A stretch of 64,000 nucleotides of DNA from Gryganskiella cystojenkinii. Its lineage: Eukaryota; Mortierellomycota; Mortierellomycetes; Mortierellales; Mortierellaceae. The DNA is taken from NCBI GenBank assembly GCA_015852425.1, contig JAAAIG010000060.1, forward strand, positions 1 through 64,000. The letters are read 5' to 3'. Shown here in pieces: positions 33,383 through 45,511 of this stretch. The position numbers were made by a program, and so were the translations under genes. The notes below the pieces were generated by a model. It saw only the letters and a program-made list of their open reading frames with translations. It was not told the origin of the DNA and made no database searches. The stretch's first letter is position 1; each line of letters begins with the position of its first letter.

Positions 33383-35474
33383 TGATAATCCTCGGATCTA
33401 TTTCACTAGGATGATCTCTTTACTCAGCTTTTTTATGTTTACTACCTGCTAAACCACGATTTTTTCAAGTTTTCCTATTCCCGTTTGCTCAGCAATGATA
33501 CCCACAGGCCACCTGTCCTTTCCAGGCCAAATGTTGTTTTTTCTTTCGCTGTCTGCTTCTTCCTTCTCTGCGTGGCGCCTATTTGTTTTGGGTCTGGGGT
33601 TTCCAGCTCGGAGTTCATGTTCCGACTAGTGCGAACATTGGCGAGCGATACCTCTTGTATATTTGTAAATATTGTCCTTCAAGAATTAAAAAAATCCAGA
33701 GCTGTAAAAAACGCGGTAAAGAAATTGAACCAAGTTGGATCATGTTGAAATTGTCTACTTTCTCCGTAAATCTGACAGATATCCTGTTTATGGGGTTTCA
33801 GGGTAGCCATGTTGTGAATTTCCTGCTTGTGAGGCTATTCCTGGAGAGTTTGTTACAACGCCATTTGAGAAGGAATAGTTTAGGAGACTTGAAAAGAGCA
33901 GGAAGAAGAAAGATGGAGAAAAACATTCTTGAGCCGTCTGCGGGTAAAAAGAAATGCTAGATAGGATATGCTGGGAAAACAACTCTACCGCGGATACATA
34001 GTTTTTCTATTGAGTTCTCGATCTGCTCGGGTATTTTTCTCTCTCAAGATGTGCTCGGAAGACATGGAGTTTGGTAAATACAAACTCCAAAGAAAAAAAT
34101 ACATTTGGTAATACAGTAATGCGCCTTGGTGTCTGAGAGCAAACTTTTTCTGTGTTTTCAAGATGTCATGGGATTCTGGTTGTTTCTTTTTTCTTGCGAA
34201 AATGCAAACTTTGTTTTTGCTTGTTCATCATCAACAGCCGCATCTCTCTTCTCACAAACATGATATTTTGTCGAAAAGCCCAGCATAATAAACGAGGACG
34301 CTAAATGGGCTGTTCGAGGTTGGTTCATTATTTTTTTGCGCTTGGCAAATCATTATTGGTGAATGAAAATAATTTTTGATGGCGTCAGCAACTCCTAAGA
34401 CAGCAATTTGATGACCTCCCTAATTTCTCCAACTAAGCAGAGATCCCCGCACTGGTACCCTCCATGGCTAATCTTACGGAAAATCGCGCTTTTATGCGAC
34501 AGAGGGCCCACGACCACAACTCAAGGGAAGGGGAGGGAACCGAAGAATATTTATTTTACGCATGGGGACCAATTGAGCAGAGGGAAGTGCGGGTTTTCGG
34601 AAGAAACACCTTCATTTTAATTTTTTATACAGTGCTGTTGAGCAGAAAGCACAGCTGCCCAGGAAGAGAACTTCAGAGAATGGAAAGAACAAAAGAAAAA
34701 TGGTGTATGCAGTTCTAGACCAACTTGTAGATAGGGTTGAAGCACGATAGCAGAACCGAACAAAACCGTTGGGACAACAAACCTGACCTGTATCGGTCTA
34801 CACGCTTTTCGGCAACTCTGCTCCATGATTTTCTCGTCAAACAAGCAAGACATGTCATTCAACTTCCTGAAAGGAGAGTTCAGGTGCACCAACAGCTCTC
34901 TCCCACAGCCGAGAACATGGCTGACTGAAGAGGATAGAGGTTCTATCTTCGTAGACTGAAAGGACTAAAATTACACCCTCACTCCAAGTCCAGCTGCCTG
35001 CAAAGTAGACTATTCTGGTTGGCTCGAACCCATTGGTGTAAATAAAGTTAGATTTTCTCTAATAATAATCTAGTCATTACAAAAAGGATTCAAATGGTCA
35101 CCTGGACAGCTGTTTCATCGCGAATGATTTTCCGCTGCTGCCCAATCGTTGAGCTCAGCAGGGCAACGAAGAGGACCTTTTTTATTTTTGCAATTTGGAG
35201 TTTTGTTTTGTGTCCTTGTTCCTGTTGGTGTGTTCGCTCGGACAGATTGAACCGGGGAACTCTTTTGCGCTTCTGGTGCCTTCCATTTGGCTGCCTCCAT
35301 TGTACTGTACACACTTGGAAGAAAAATCTCTCAAACGGGGCAAAAGCGCGCGAGCCTCGTTCCCACTATAAAAAGACTCGCCGTCTTCTGTTTTTTTTCT
35401 TTTCTTCTTCATCCTACACACTCTCTTCTCCTCCCTCCCTCCCCAACCACCCCTCCAAAACACATTTATCCAAC
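33383..35474. other. Gene-poor AT-rich region with one atypical open frame
   Basis: 2092 bp. An open frame at 33583-33960 (plus, beginning at a TTG codon, 125 residues) has AT-rich codons unlike neighbouring genes and ends in a basic tail; no family is recognised. The rest (34000-35080) is AT-rich with no coding signal. The last 130 bp form the CipC-like promoter. Confidence 0.5.
35367..35374 (+). promoter_or_regulatory. TATA box of the CipC-like gene
   Basis: TATAAAAA, 100 nt upstream of the CipC-like start codon. A pyrimidine-rich, ATG-free leader follows (35383-35474). Same layout as the cysteine-rich peptide gene. Confidence 0.7.
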
Positions 35475-35762
35475 ATGTTCGGTTTCGGCGATTCCCACAG
35501 CGAAGTCTACAACACTGACGGCCACAAGTCCCATTGGTCCCACGAGCTCATTGCCGGCGCTGCCGCCTTTGAGGCCATGAAGTCCCACGAGAAGAACACC
35601 GACGACAAGCACAAGCTCACCAAGGAGGTCTTCGCTGCCCTCGCCGCTGCCGAGGCCGACAAGCTCTTCGAGACCAAGGGTTTGGATTTCATCGACAGGG
35701 AGAAGACCAAGCACCAGGCCAAGAAGAACGCCGAGCGCATCTACGACGAGAAGTACGCTTAA
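35475..35762 (+). CDS. CipC-like small protein (DUF3759 family)
   Basis: Single exon, 95 residues, of the fungal CipC family (first known from a concanamycin-induced protein in Aspergillus). The molecular role is unknown; family members are often abundant and stress-responsive. Family hallmarks seen: SHELIAGAAAFEAMKSHE, then KEVFAALAAAEADKLFETKG and LDFIDREKTKHQAKKNAE. It is helical, His/Lys/Glu-rich, and has no signal peptide or membrane segment. Codons are almost all C- or G-ending, stronger than any neighbour, which with the TATA box and CT-rich leader points to very high expression. An AATAAA signal is at 35915-35920. Confidence 0.9.
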   Translation: MFGFGDSHSEVYNTDGHKSHWSHELIAGAAAFEAMKSHEKNTDDKHKLTKEVFAALAAAEADKLFETKGLDFIDREKTKHQAKKNAERIYDEKYA

Positions 35763-36797
35763 AGCGGTTGCGTCTCTCCTCACCAAGACAGCCGGTTTGT
35801 CCCTATGGTCTTATCTCTGAACCATCCTTTTTGCAGTCCAAGTTGAAAGTCGATAGCCGACTCGCTTGTCAACAAAACAAAAACCAAAAAAAAGCAGTTT
35901 CCTTCGCTGTTGTAAATAAAACCTCTCCTTTGTAAAAGCACACAAAACGAACGCACTCTTCAAAGTTTGATAATATCTATTTTCTTTTCATGGGCTTTAC
36001 AATAGAAGTTGCATAAAAGAATGACGGGAGTTTTATCAAAGGAAAGAAAAGCTGGAAAAGGGTCATGGGCGTCACCGCAACCGGAGAGAAAGAGACTCCG
36101 AATAGCACATGCACGACATAAGTCCTTTTCGGGACTGGACGCAATGGACAAAGTAGGAAACTAAAAAGGGCGCACAAAGTTTACTCCGTGGGAAAACAGC
36201 ACCTGCTACAGCAGGATGACAAAATTGAAGCCAGATCCCATCTGCGCTCTTTGTTCGACCCTCCCCTCCCCCCCCCTCCCAATACACGAAGCAAGGACTG
36301 GCGATTCAGGAGGACGCCAGCCTGCCAAATTATTAGCATGGATGGACTGGTGGAAAAGGCATGATTCTTTGTTCGATTGACGTTGGTTCTCTCTGACTTT
36401 TCTTTTAAGGCGAGTCTGTTCTGTGTTGCCACCAAGGTCCAATGGTGAATATGATGTAAATGACGGCAATGAGTCAGCTCTTAAAAGGATGGTCAATTAT
36501 GCGTGCCCGTTACTTCGTGTCCAATGGGCCAACTATTACGTTAAGTAAAATGCACAACTTAAGGGTGACATCTTTCCCATGTGGAGATTGTTGTCTGGGA
36601 CAAAAAATAGAGGGAGGCCACTGCACAGCAAATCTATCGCAGATCGTCACACGTACGAGGCGATGATTTCAACCTTGACTGATCGTCCTTGAAACGCTAG
36701 CTTTCAATGATATTATTGATGCACGGTCGACGCGCACAGCAGGGTTTTTTTTTATTCTCTAGGAAAGGAGTAGATATGGTGGTTGCTGGGCGTTTTT
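35763..36797. other. Convergent intergenic region CipC-like / carboxypeptidase
   Basis: 1035 bp. The first 160 bp is CipC-like 3'UTR with a poly(A) signal. The rest has short open frames only, with a C-run at 36260-36277. No gene is seen. Confidence 0.55.
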
Positions 36798-38485
36798 CTA
36801 GTTGATCATGACAATCTTCTCCATCATCCATAGAGCACCAACGGGTTCGTCACGGGGGACCATGTGTCCAGCATTGTTGAAGACGACGTAGCTCATACCC
36901 CTCTCAGAGTGGTAAGTGCCAATGTTCTTGTGACCCTTGATCTTGATTGGGGTCATGGTCGCGGCCGTCATCTTGGAGTGTTGGAATCCCTGGTGACCCT
37001 TCCACTTCATGACCCTGAGAGCGGCCTCGGTCAAGGTGTGGGGGACAACCGAGTCCAAGAGACCGGTGTAAAGCGTGACCTTGAGGCCCTGATTGATCAA
37101 GTCACCAATAAAGTACTTAGGAACAACCGAGCCATCGCTACGGTAGATACCCTTGTTGTTGCCACCGCAATCAGAGTAATTGATATTGGCGCCGACGTGG
37201 ATCGTGTCCTGGACGCCGGGAAGGTTCAAGTAGTACTCCCATGGCAACTCGGCGTAGGCCAAATCTTTCAAAGCGGTGTTGCAGTCGGTGACGGCAATGT
37301 TGTAAGGGTCAAGATACACGGGACCATACTTGCCTGTGCAGCTATTGTGGGGTTTTGACAAAGATCGAAGATAAGAAACTGAGTAAGTAAGGAAATCCCT
37401 GATGAATTAATAATACTACCGATGATGACGGTCACTGTTCACGAACTTACTTGGAGATAGGGAAATCGACAGGGTTGGACATGTCGTTGTAGAAGGTGTT
37501 CATCAATCCAGCGCACTCTTCAGAGATATCATGCTGACTCTTAACATCACCGCATCCGTGCAACTTGGTGGCCGTGGCAACGATCTTCTCAGCTTCGGCC
37601 TAATATTTTCATAAGAGACAAATGTGGGTAAATCTTATCAGAAAGTTGTGATCATCTCGGGCAGAGGAAGGTCATTCACGAGGGAGGTGAAAAAACAAAA
37701 CTTCACATGTTGTTCATACAGGAGCTGTTGTTAGCTCAACTTACAAACCAGGTCTTGTTGTTACCGGCCATCCAAGGGTGCTCCTTGAGATAAGGGAGAT
37801 AGTCAATAAAGTCGTTGCGGACCACGGTATCGACATAGGCATCACCGATCGCGACCGCCTTCAGGTTGATCTTATCCGCGGCATGCTTCTGAGCCTTGTT
37901 GTGGGACAAGACATGTTTGGCCATATAGGGGATATAACGACCAGCATAACTTTCTCCAGTGATGTACATCTTCTTGGACTTCATCTCGGGGAACGTTTTG
38001 AAAAAGTTCTTGTAAAAGTTCACCATTGTATCACCAATGAAATCCTCGTCGGGGACCGTGGTTTGGTTCGAAGAGAAACCGGTACCAAAGGGCTGGTCAA
38101 TGTAGACGACGTGACCGAGGTTGTGCCACGAATGAGGGCTCATCTGCCAGGAGCGACCATTGTCCTTGGTGTTATAGGGACCGTTCTCCTCAAAGAGACC
38201 TTCGAGGGAGGAACAACCGGGTCCACCGTTGTGCCAAAAGATCAGGTTGTCAGACTTGACATCTGCGGCCTGGGTGTACCAAAAGAACAAGGTGTTGTTG
38301 GCACTGACGGGCAATTGACCGGACCACTGAGGAAGGGTCGTTAAGGCGTGGTCAATGTGAGGGAGTTTGCGGGTATCGATGCGGTACTGATCAGCAGGGT
38401 TGACATGACCCTTGGCGTCGACCATGGACAGAGGGGTAACGAGAACGGCAGCCACAATGGCGACTGTCAAGCGAAGAATGGACAT
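36798..38485 (-). CDS. Secreted serine carboxypeptidase (S10 family)
   Basis: Secreted or vacuolar peptidase removing C-terminal residues. Exons 38485-37745, 37599-37451 and 37341-36798 join to 477 residues. A signal peptide is visible (MSILRLTVAIVAAVLVTPLS). Family motifs: FWHNGGPGCSSLEGLFEENG (oxyanion region), YITGESYAGRYIPYMA with the nucleophilic Ser, TGLLDSVVPHTL with the catalytic Asp, and FNNAGHMVPRDEP with the catalytic His. The layout fits the Kex1/carboxypeptidase Y group, but no C-terminal membrane anchor is seen, so a soluble enzyme is likely. The start at 38485 was chosen because upstream in-frame codons fall in the CT-rich leader and would bury the signal peptide. Many C-ending codons suggest strong expression. 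Confidence 0.95.
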
Positions 38486-40017
38486 AGTGGCAGGGGAGAG
38501 GGGAGTTAAAAGGAAGGAGAGTAGAAGGGAGGATAGAAGATGAAGTGAGTGGAGGAAGAATAGGAGGCGGCGAGAAGACTGAGGTTCTGAAGACGTAGAA
38601 GAAAAGAAGGAAAGAGCAGGAATGCTCACCATTAAATAGAAAGGCTTATATGACAGTCGATTCTCAATCCACCATTGGCTGCTGTATTTGGATGCAGGGC
38701 GGGGGAGGGGCAGGGCGTCAGGGGGAGAAGTCGAGGTTCTGCTTGTTTGTGTTAATCGTGTGCTTGTTCCTGTACTGGTGCTCTCAATTCTTTGTAGCCT
38801 ATGGTTGGTCACACTTGCAAAACTCTTTTTTTCACTTGGCATGCCTGAAAAAATTAGGCACCTTTTCTTGTTTCCACGAATGAACTTTTCTCAAGTTTGC
38901 GAATAAACATGGAGCTTGTGTGGGAAAATAGACAGACAATCAGCGAAAATATTGCGAGAGAGGTATCCTCTCTGCCCCGTCAGTCTTCTTCGCCCCCGTG
39001 TCTCTATCCCTCTTGATATCTGTCCAGTTGGGGTTCGGTTGTTGTTGTCCATCTGATGTCTACCTTCCCTTGAGCACTTTTATTCTTTCCAATTTACTTG
39101 TGAGCAATTGAAAGATAAACAGGGTGTTGTTTTTTGTAGTCGCCACCTCGGTGACGAAGTCCCCAAAAAGGCGCTTGTTGTCTTTTGCTGAAAATTGAAT
39201 CCTCCTGATTCGTGGACTCACCAAAAAAAAATAGGTTTTGTAATAAATTGGCAGAGGGAGAAATACTGCAAAAAAAGGGAATCGATTCGTCGCTTCGTCA
39301 TACCTAGACTTCTGAGGAAATGAGGTTTGATGCCTCATGAGGTCATTTGTATCGAGCGACAAGAAGTTGCAGTTCTTTTCTACATTTGCAGAGATCGTTT
39401 CTGCACTCTTTTTTCGCGAAACCTTTGGCATGTTGTTCTACATTGCTGTGGATACATCCGCTCATGGACGCTTGAGAAGAAGAGCAACCGCCGAAAAGAA
39501 AACATCAACTTCTGTCCTCTCATTCTAGATGGAATTTCTGTTGAATTTTTTTTGTTTTTTTTTTGTACGACGCCCCTAACGATACATTGCCGGACCTTTC
39601 GGACCTAACGGTTACTTTGCCGGACCCTGCACGTCCAAGATTGCGGCTCACTATTCGCCCTTTGGCCATCCTTCCTCTATCCTTTCATTGTTGCGTTGTC
39701 TCTGGGGGAGTCTTTGAGAAAGGACAACCCGCGTCTTCCCAAAGGGCAACAAAAAAAAAAAAAAAAGAAAGCCGAGCAAAGTCGCGCTGGTGTGCAATTA
39801 TATCGAGCTGCCCAGGTAGATATTTATGTATTGAACTAGAGATTCTCTTAGCCAAAGGCCTAGCTCGACTCAGTTTTTTTTGAATCATATAGTAGGGGTA
39901 TGGCATGCCCAGCCCCAACCCTAACCTGTTCAGGGAGTTTAAGAAGGCAGGAAGATCGGGAGGATGGGTAATGCCCAAAAATTATTTTTTGTGGTGGTCA
40001 AGGATCTCGCTTCGTGT
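38486..40017. other. Intergenic region carboxypeptidase / HMG protein
   Basis: 1532 bp. CT-rich carboxypeptidase leader at 38490-38640 on the minus strand. Two imperfect copies of a CCTAACG...TTGCCGGACC unit (22-23 nt) lie at 39575-39596 and 39604-39626. Homopolymer A and T runs occur near 39545-39565 and 39750-39766. No gene is recognised. Confidence 0.5.
39575..39626. repeat. Short direct repeat
   Basis: Two 22-23 nt copies sharing CCTAACG and TTGCCGGACC, separated by 7 nt. Function unknown; could be a chance duplication or protein-binding sites. Confidence 0.6.
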
Positions 40018-43000
40018 TCACTGCGGATCCAAGTCCTTGTTTCCGGAATCGTCATCGACTTTGCTGATATCGTTGTTGACGTATCCGTAACTCGCTCCTT
40101 GATTGAGATACTGGCCTTCACAATAAGAATAACGATAGAATGGTTCCTTCTGCTGCTGCTGCTGATGCTGCTGCAACTGCAACTGCTGAATTAACTGTTG
40201 TTGTTCAAACTGGTATTGTGCTTGAAGTTCCACAATTTGTTGTTGATGCTGTTGCTGTTGCTGTTGCCGTTGTAGTAGCAGCAATTGAGAATGGTCGGTG
40301 GGGTGATGATGGGTCAAGATGTCTTCTCGAGACGGAAAGACCGATTGCCCAGGAATAGGAATATAATTGCGGTTCTCCATGGTCAAGGACGCTGCGCTAG
40401 TGTGTTCGACAGGGTGTTGATTCTCGTTATTGATAGTGTTGTTGATGTTTTTCTTGTTCTTGCTGTTCTTGTTGTTGTTGTTGTTGTTGTTGTTGTCGGT
40501 TGCATTCTTTTTGTCTCCCTCTGTAACAAAGATAAGATCGCGGTTAATTGCTCGGGCTGTCCTCTTGATACCGCTGGCTATTGGTCCCTCTTTCCCAGGA
40601 TCCCTGTCGACCTGATTGTTGGTGATTGCTAATTGAGCTCTCATTGTCTGGGCAGTGATTCCCGGAGTCCAGCTGGCCTTCACACTTGATGCCACTGCTA
40701 CTGTTGGTTGTGATAATGAAATCCCGGCTTGAATTGATTTTCGCTCGCCTCCTTTCTGATACTTGTATTCCGGAAACGACTGCGTCAACGCATACTTTTC
40801 AAAGTCGGCCTTGGCCTCGTAGAGTCTTTTGGTCGATTCCGGCTCCTCGTGCCACATCTTGGCGATCACCTTCGAGATATCGGACCCTGCAAAGCCTCGA
40901 GACTTGAACTCGGCCTTGTTCTGCTCATACTGTTCTCTTCGATAGACGAAGTAGGAATTGCAGGCTCTCTTGTTTGGTCCACGTCGTGGTAGGATCACTG
41001 CTCCGAGTGCAGTTGCTACCGATGCTGCCGCTCCTGATGTAGTGCTTGCATCACAGTCAGAAACTCGTCCATAACCTCCATTGTAACTGATGTTGCCTCT
41101 ACTACTACCACCGTTGTTATGGTGATCAGAACCAGCCATACTTAAACTGGCTCCCCTGAGAGGCTTCGTCTTAATCTTGTTATCCGACAGGAATGTATAG
41201 TGGAGCGGGGCGTGTTGTGAATGTTTATGCCGGAGTCGAGGAGGTGCAGGTGGCTTGTCGATTGTCTTGACGGGGATGACAGGAGCAGAGGCCGCAGCTG
41301 TAGACACATTGTTGCTGGTAGCCATAGTATCCGCAGCAGCAGCAAGCTGAGATTGAGGAGCTGTGGTCGATTGGCGGAGAGTTGTTTTGGAAATAGAACT
41401 GATCTGCAATTGCTGTTGGGGATGGTGGAGATGTTGCTGTGATTGTTGCTGGTGTAACGAAGGGGGTGCGACCTCAGGGGGTGGATGCACACTGGCCATC
41501 GACTGCAATGGGGGGAGTAAGGCAACAGAATCATTCGTTCGATCTAGTGGTCGTCCCATGCTCGGGCTCTTTACACATCCATCTTGTTGGAGGTGACCGT
41601 CGGAGTTTAATGGAAAGCTGCGACTTTGGATGCCGTGTACGGAGGCACTTGATGACGAAGTCAACAAGGCGGACGAGGCCGAAGACCAGGTGTTTGGAGT
41701 CATGGTTTGTGTAACAGCCGGGGTATGAGCGGGTTCGCTTCTTCCTATGTCCGACACAAAATTAGGACGAATACGATGTTCCAAGTAAGAAATAAATGAT
41801 CACAGTCTAAGCATAACATAAGAGGGGAGTAATGCACTGTACCTTGGGCTCCTTTGGCCAACTGAAGAATGACTTCACCAGATTCGTTGTAGTTCTGGCG
41901 GAGAGAACTGTACGGATCGGGATTGAACTGATATTGATGTTGATAAAGCTGCTGTTGTCGATGAGGCTGCAAAGGTTGTTTCTGTATAGATTGCTGCTGA
42001 TACTGCATCTGGGAAAGGACCTGGCGCTGCTCCCGCTGCTGTCCGATGAGCTCTTGTCTATACGACTCAGACTCGCTAGAGATGCCTGAGTCCTCCTGCT
42101 CCGGATATCGGTGTGATTGTTGGCCTGGTGGCTGTTGCAGCTGCGGTGTCTGTTGATCACAATGAGGAGCGAGCAACAATTGTGTGGAAGGAGGGACGGA
42201 TGAAATGGTCCAGAACGGCTACCAGTCCATTTCTCCATTACTCGCCTCTGATGACGTTGCTCTTGACAGATCGGAATGGCAGTCATGTGCGTTAACGAGT
42301 AATGGAGGGAGTGGCCATACTGCCGCCGCCGCCGCTGCTGCTGGGACATCAGCCTTCGCTCCATGGGTTCCTGGATTGAGATTGAGGGACCTGAAAGGCG
42401 TTGTCGGTGGGCGAATGACGGCACTTTCAAGCGCAGTCAGGTCTTTTGGAACTGTGATGTAGTCGACCGTGGAGGCGGCTAGGTCGGGGGTCACAGCTGT
42501 TGTTGTTATTGAATCAGGCCCAGACTCGGCATCAACGATCACTCTAATCACAGGCAATGAGGGTGCTGACGGGACAAAGGCATCATGACAGCCTTGCGGA
42601 TAGCGGGAATGATCTGGCGAGGTGAGCGAGCTGTCGGGTGAGATTTGAGAAAGAGAAGGTCGACGGGTATTACTCTTTCCAGTTTGCTGCGAAGAAGGAG
42701 CTGATGGCATGTCCAAAATTGGCACAGGAAGAAGAACCTGCTGAGAATGTATATGGAAGGGTCGAGACTCTTGGCTGTCCAGGTTCATATGGAGGGACGG
42801 CATCAACACATCAGGCGGCACGGGTGCATGGTAGTCAAGAACCGACGACAATAAGGGCTGGGCAGTCAAGGACTGTTCACTATTTTTCAAAGCGTTGGGG
42901 AAGCTATTGTTGGTGTCGGTATTGTCAATGTTTCGTTGTTGCCGAAGGGCAGAGAAAAAATGTCCTGGGTTGGTGTTGCTATTGTTGTTACTGTTGGTGA

Positions 43001-43325
43001 TGTGGACGATGACGCCGTTGTCGATCAGAGGTGCCTCTTGCAGAACAGCCGCCTGGCTTTGATCTCGGCCATCCAATGGTTCATCTTGATTCCTTTGATG
43101 ATTTTGGCTGAAAAATCCCAACATCGAGTATTCAGAATACGAATGAGTTTCATGATGTAGATGGTGCTGAGCGGTTTGTATAGGGCATTGTTGCTGTGCT
43201 TGCTGATGATATTGACAGGAGACGTAGTAGGCGCCGTCGGAAATAAGGTCTGGGACGGTTGAGTCGTCGTGGAGACATTGTCCACAAGGACGTACCAAAG
43301 CCGATGCACTAGTGGATCTGTGCAT
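40018..43325 (-). CDS. HMG-box transcriptional regulator with Gln-rich flanks
   Basis: Probable DNA-binding regulator. The HMG box (about 40740-40985) reads RRGPNKRACNSYFVYRREQY, SDISKVIAKMWHEEP and RLYEAKADFEKYA, of the sequence-specific (MATA/SOX-like) type. The last exon is 41744-40018 and the middle exon ends at 41843; that junction (CAA G|GA) is in phase. The first exon starts at MHRSTSASALVRP (43325). Its link to the middle exon is ambiguous: donor at 42242 with acceptor before 42124, or donor at 42223 with acceptor before 42075, both in phase. The product is about 1030 residues, mostly low complexity (poly-Gln, poly-Asn, poly-Ala, Ser/Pro). Flanking genes are not those of the Mucoromycota sex locus, so a mating-type role is not suggested. 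Confidence 0.8.
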
Positions 43326-45511
43326 CGCCAAATAAAGATAAATTGGTGTTGGAGGGGCTGATGAGCTGTCGTCTATAGGGTCTGCATCTGTCGCGACGAT
43401 ATGGAATATGGAGAGTGGCGGCTGTATTGGAGAGGAAGAGGCAGCGATGAGAAGAGTAACAAAACAAACGTTGATCAATATATGTTTTGTTTGTGGATTT
43501 TCCAGCGCCGACTTTTTCTTTTTTTAAATAAGACTTGCTGTTTATTGCACGATCTGGTCGGGACCACCAGAAAAAGAACAGATGTTCACGCAGAAAACAC
43601 CACGGCTCGAGCGTCAGGCAACTCATGCTTTTGTGGTCCCAAACTCTTGTTGTTTTTGTACTGTACACGGCTCTCATCTTGAACACGACAATTCAAACAC
43701 ACACATTCACAGAGATATTCTTGTTTTGATCTCTTCAAGGCGGGGGAAGGGGGCGGGAACATAACAAAACAAAAAAAAGGAATGTGGGTGGCCTTAGAAG
43801 ATGGGGCAAAGGCTGCATTTGCTTGCACTCCACGAGCAGCTGATTGCGCAAACGAGGAGAGGTGGGAGGAGCAAAGGTTGGTCGTGGTTGGGTGAATGTG
43901 CAGTGGGAGCATTGATACCCTGTTGCCGCGCAAATAAGGGCAGCCAAAAAAGAGCAAAGTCTTGCAGTTTTAATACGACCCTGAAGCATGTGCACTGCGT
44001 GCATGCATGACCACATAGTATAGTTATATCAAAGAGCAAAGTGACTTGGCCATTTGAACAATAGCACAAATCAAGAGCGAGTGACAATGGCGAGAGAGAC
44101 GGAAAAGTGAAAAGGGAATACGAGTGAACAGAGGCAGAGTTTGTTTTGCAGGCTCTTTGATGACCAGTGCCTTGTGCTGTCACTTTTGATCAACTATCCG
44201 TGCTAAGGTGGATTTAGTTTTGTGTTGTCGATCTGTTGACAGTAGGATTCTGAGGGAAGTTTGAGATGGGCGACGTGAAAAGGGCAAGAACTCGAAAAAA
44301 ACAATTGCGAACAGGCGTTCGCGAGAAGGATAGAGTTTAGCCCGTGGAGGTGTAGTCTCGATAACCCCGACGAGAAGAGGAATTCAAGAAGGAACTCAAG
44401 TATAGTTGCATTCGGCGACTTACGTTTCTGTCTCTCTCCTCTTTTTTTTTTTTTTTTTTTCCATCTATTGACCTGTTTTCGGAAGAAGTTACGAGTTTAC
44501 TGAATGCGTGAAGGGTTGGGGGTATCGACAGTGGATTGTTCAGTTGCGAGGCAGTGAAAAGTCCAAAGCCCTTCTTCGAGTTAGTATCTCGGTGGCAAGG
44601 AGAAGAAGGGGAGGCGAGAGCAACGGTGTTGAGGTGGTCAGTGCAAATGAGGATGCGTGGAAATGAAAAAAGAGAAATCGAGGGGACGGGCAACAAAAGG
44701 GAAGAAAAAAAAAGAACAACTTCCCAAATGCCCATCGTGTGGACCTAACTTATGGGCAATGGCCGTGGTGATCAACATTAACCAAAGAAAAGATAAAAAT
44801 ACGGCCATCGCTACGCAAAAGTGCACACGCACACGTTAAAAAGCAAGCCACTGTTGCCGTTTTCGCCTTCTCCACTGTGCCTCCCAACATCTCCCGCTCT
44901 TAGACATAGTATTGTTCGCAGATCCCGATTGTCGAAATGAACATCGGAAATATGTGTTAAAGGTTCTCAAGTCTTTCTTATCTTCCCTTCATTGATGCAT
45001 CTTGAGCGCGCCATCATAAAATATGCAGTATGCGACTCGCGAATTTCCGGTTAAATCGCTAAAAAATCCACGCACTGTCCTCTCTCGATGAGAAGGGGTA
45101 AAGTATAGGCCTTTCTTTTGACCGACAAAAAGATGGTAACACGCGCGCAAGCACAGACGGCTGTTGACAATTTTTTGTGTCTTTTGAATACCCCAATTGA
45201 GTCGAATTTCCGCCACTTTTCATTTGTAAAAAAATGTTGGAAATTTGCATGTCGACTGTCTCACTCTCACCGAAAAGAAAATCGTGGGGGCATCTCACCA
45301 ACGGTTGGGAGAGTGAAAATCAGGAGTGGCCGTCCTCGATGTTGTTTCTATTGAGGTGTTCATCATTTTGCATGATTGACAGAGCTGTCCCGTTCGCTGG
45401 CCCGTTCGCTGACCCGCTCCCTCCCTATTTTTTTTTTTTTTTTTTTTGGTTGTGGTTTGCTTTGCTGTCCTTTGAATTCAATACTGAATGCGTAGCCATT
45501 GTATTAGAACC
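43326..45511. other. Gene-poor region, part 1
   Basis: 2186 bp upstream of the HMG gene. Contains T-runs (44443-44460, 45429-45447), AG-rich tracts and short open frames without domains. The first 400 bp may hold the HMG gene leader. I see no gene. Confidence 0.5.

Noticed and set aside
40018..43325. Sex locus (HMG gene with its usual neighbours)
   Set aside because: No triose-phosphate transporter or RNA helicase gene flanks it.
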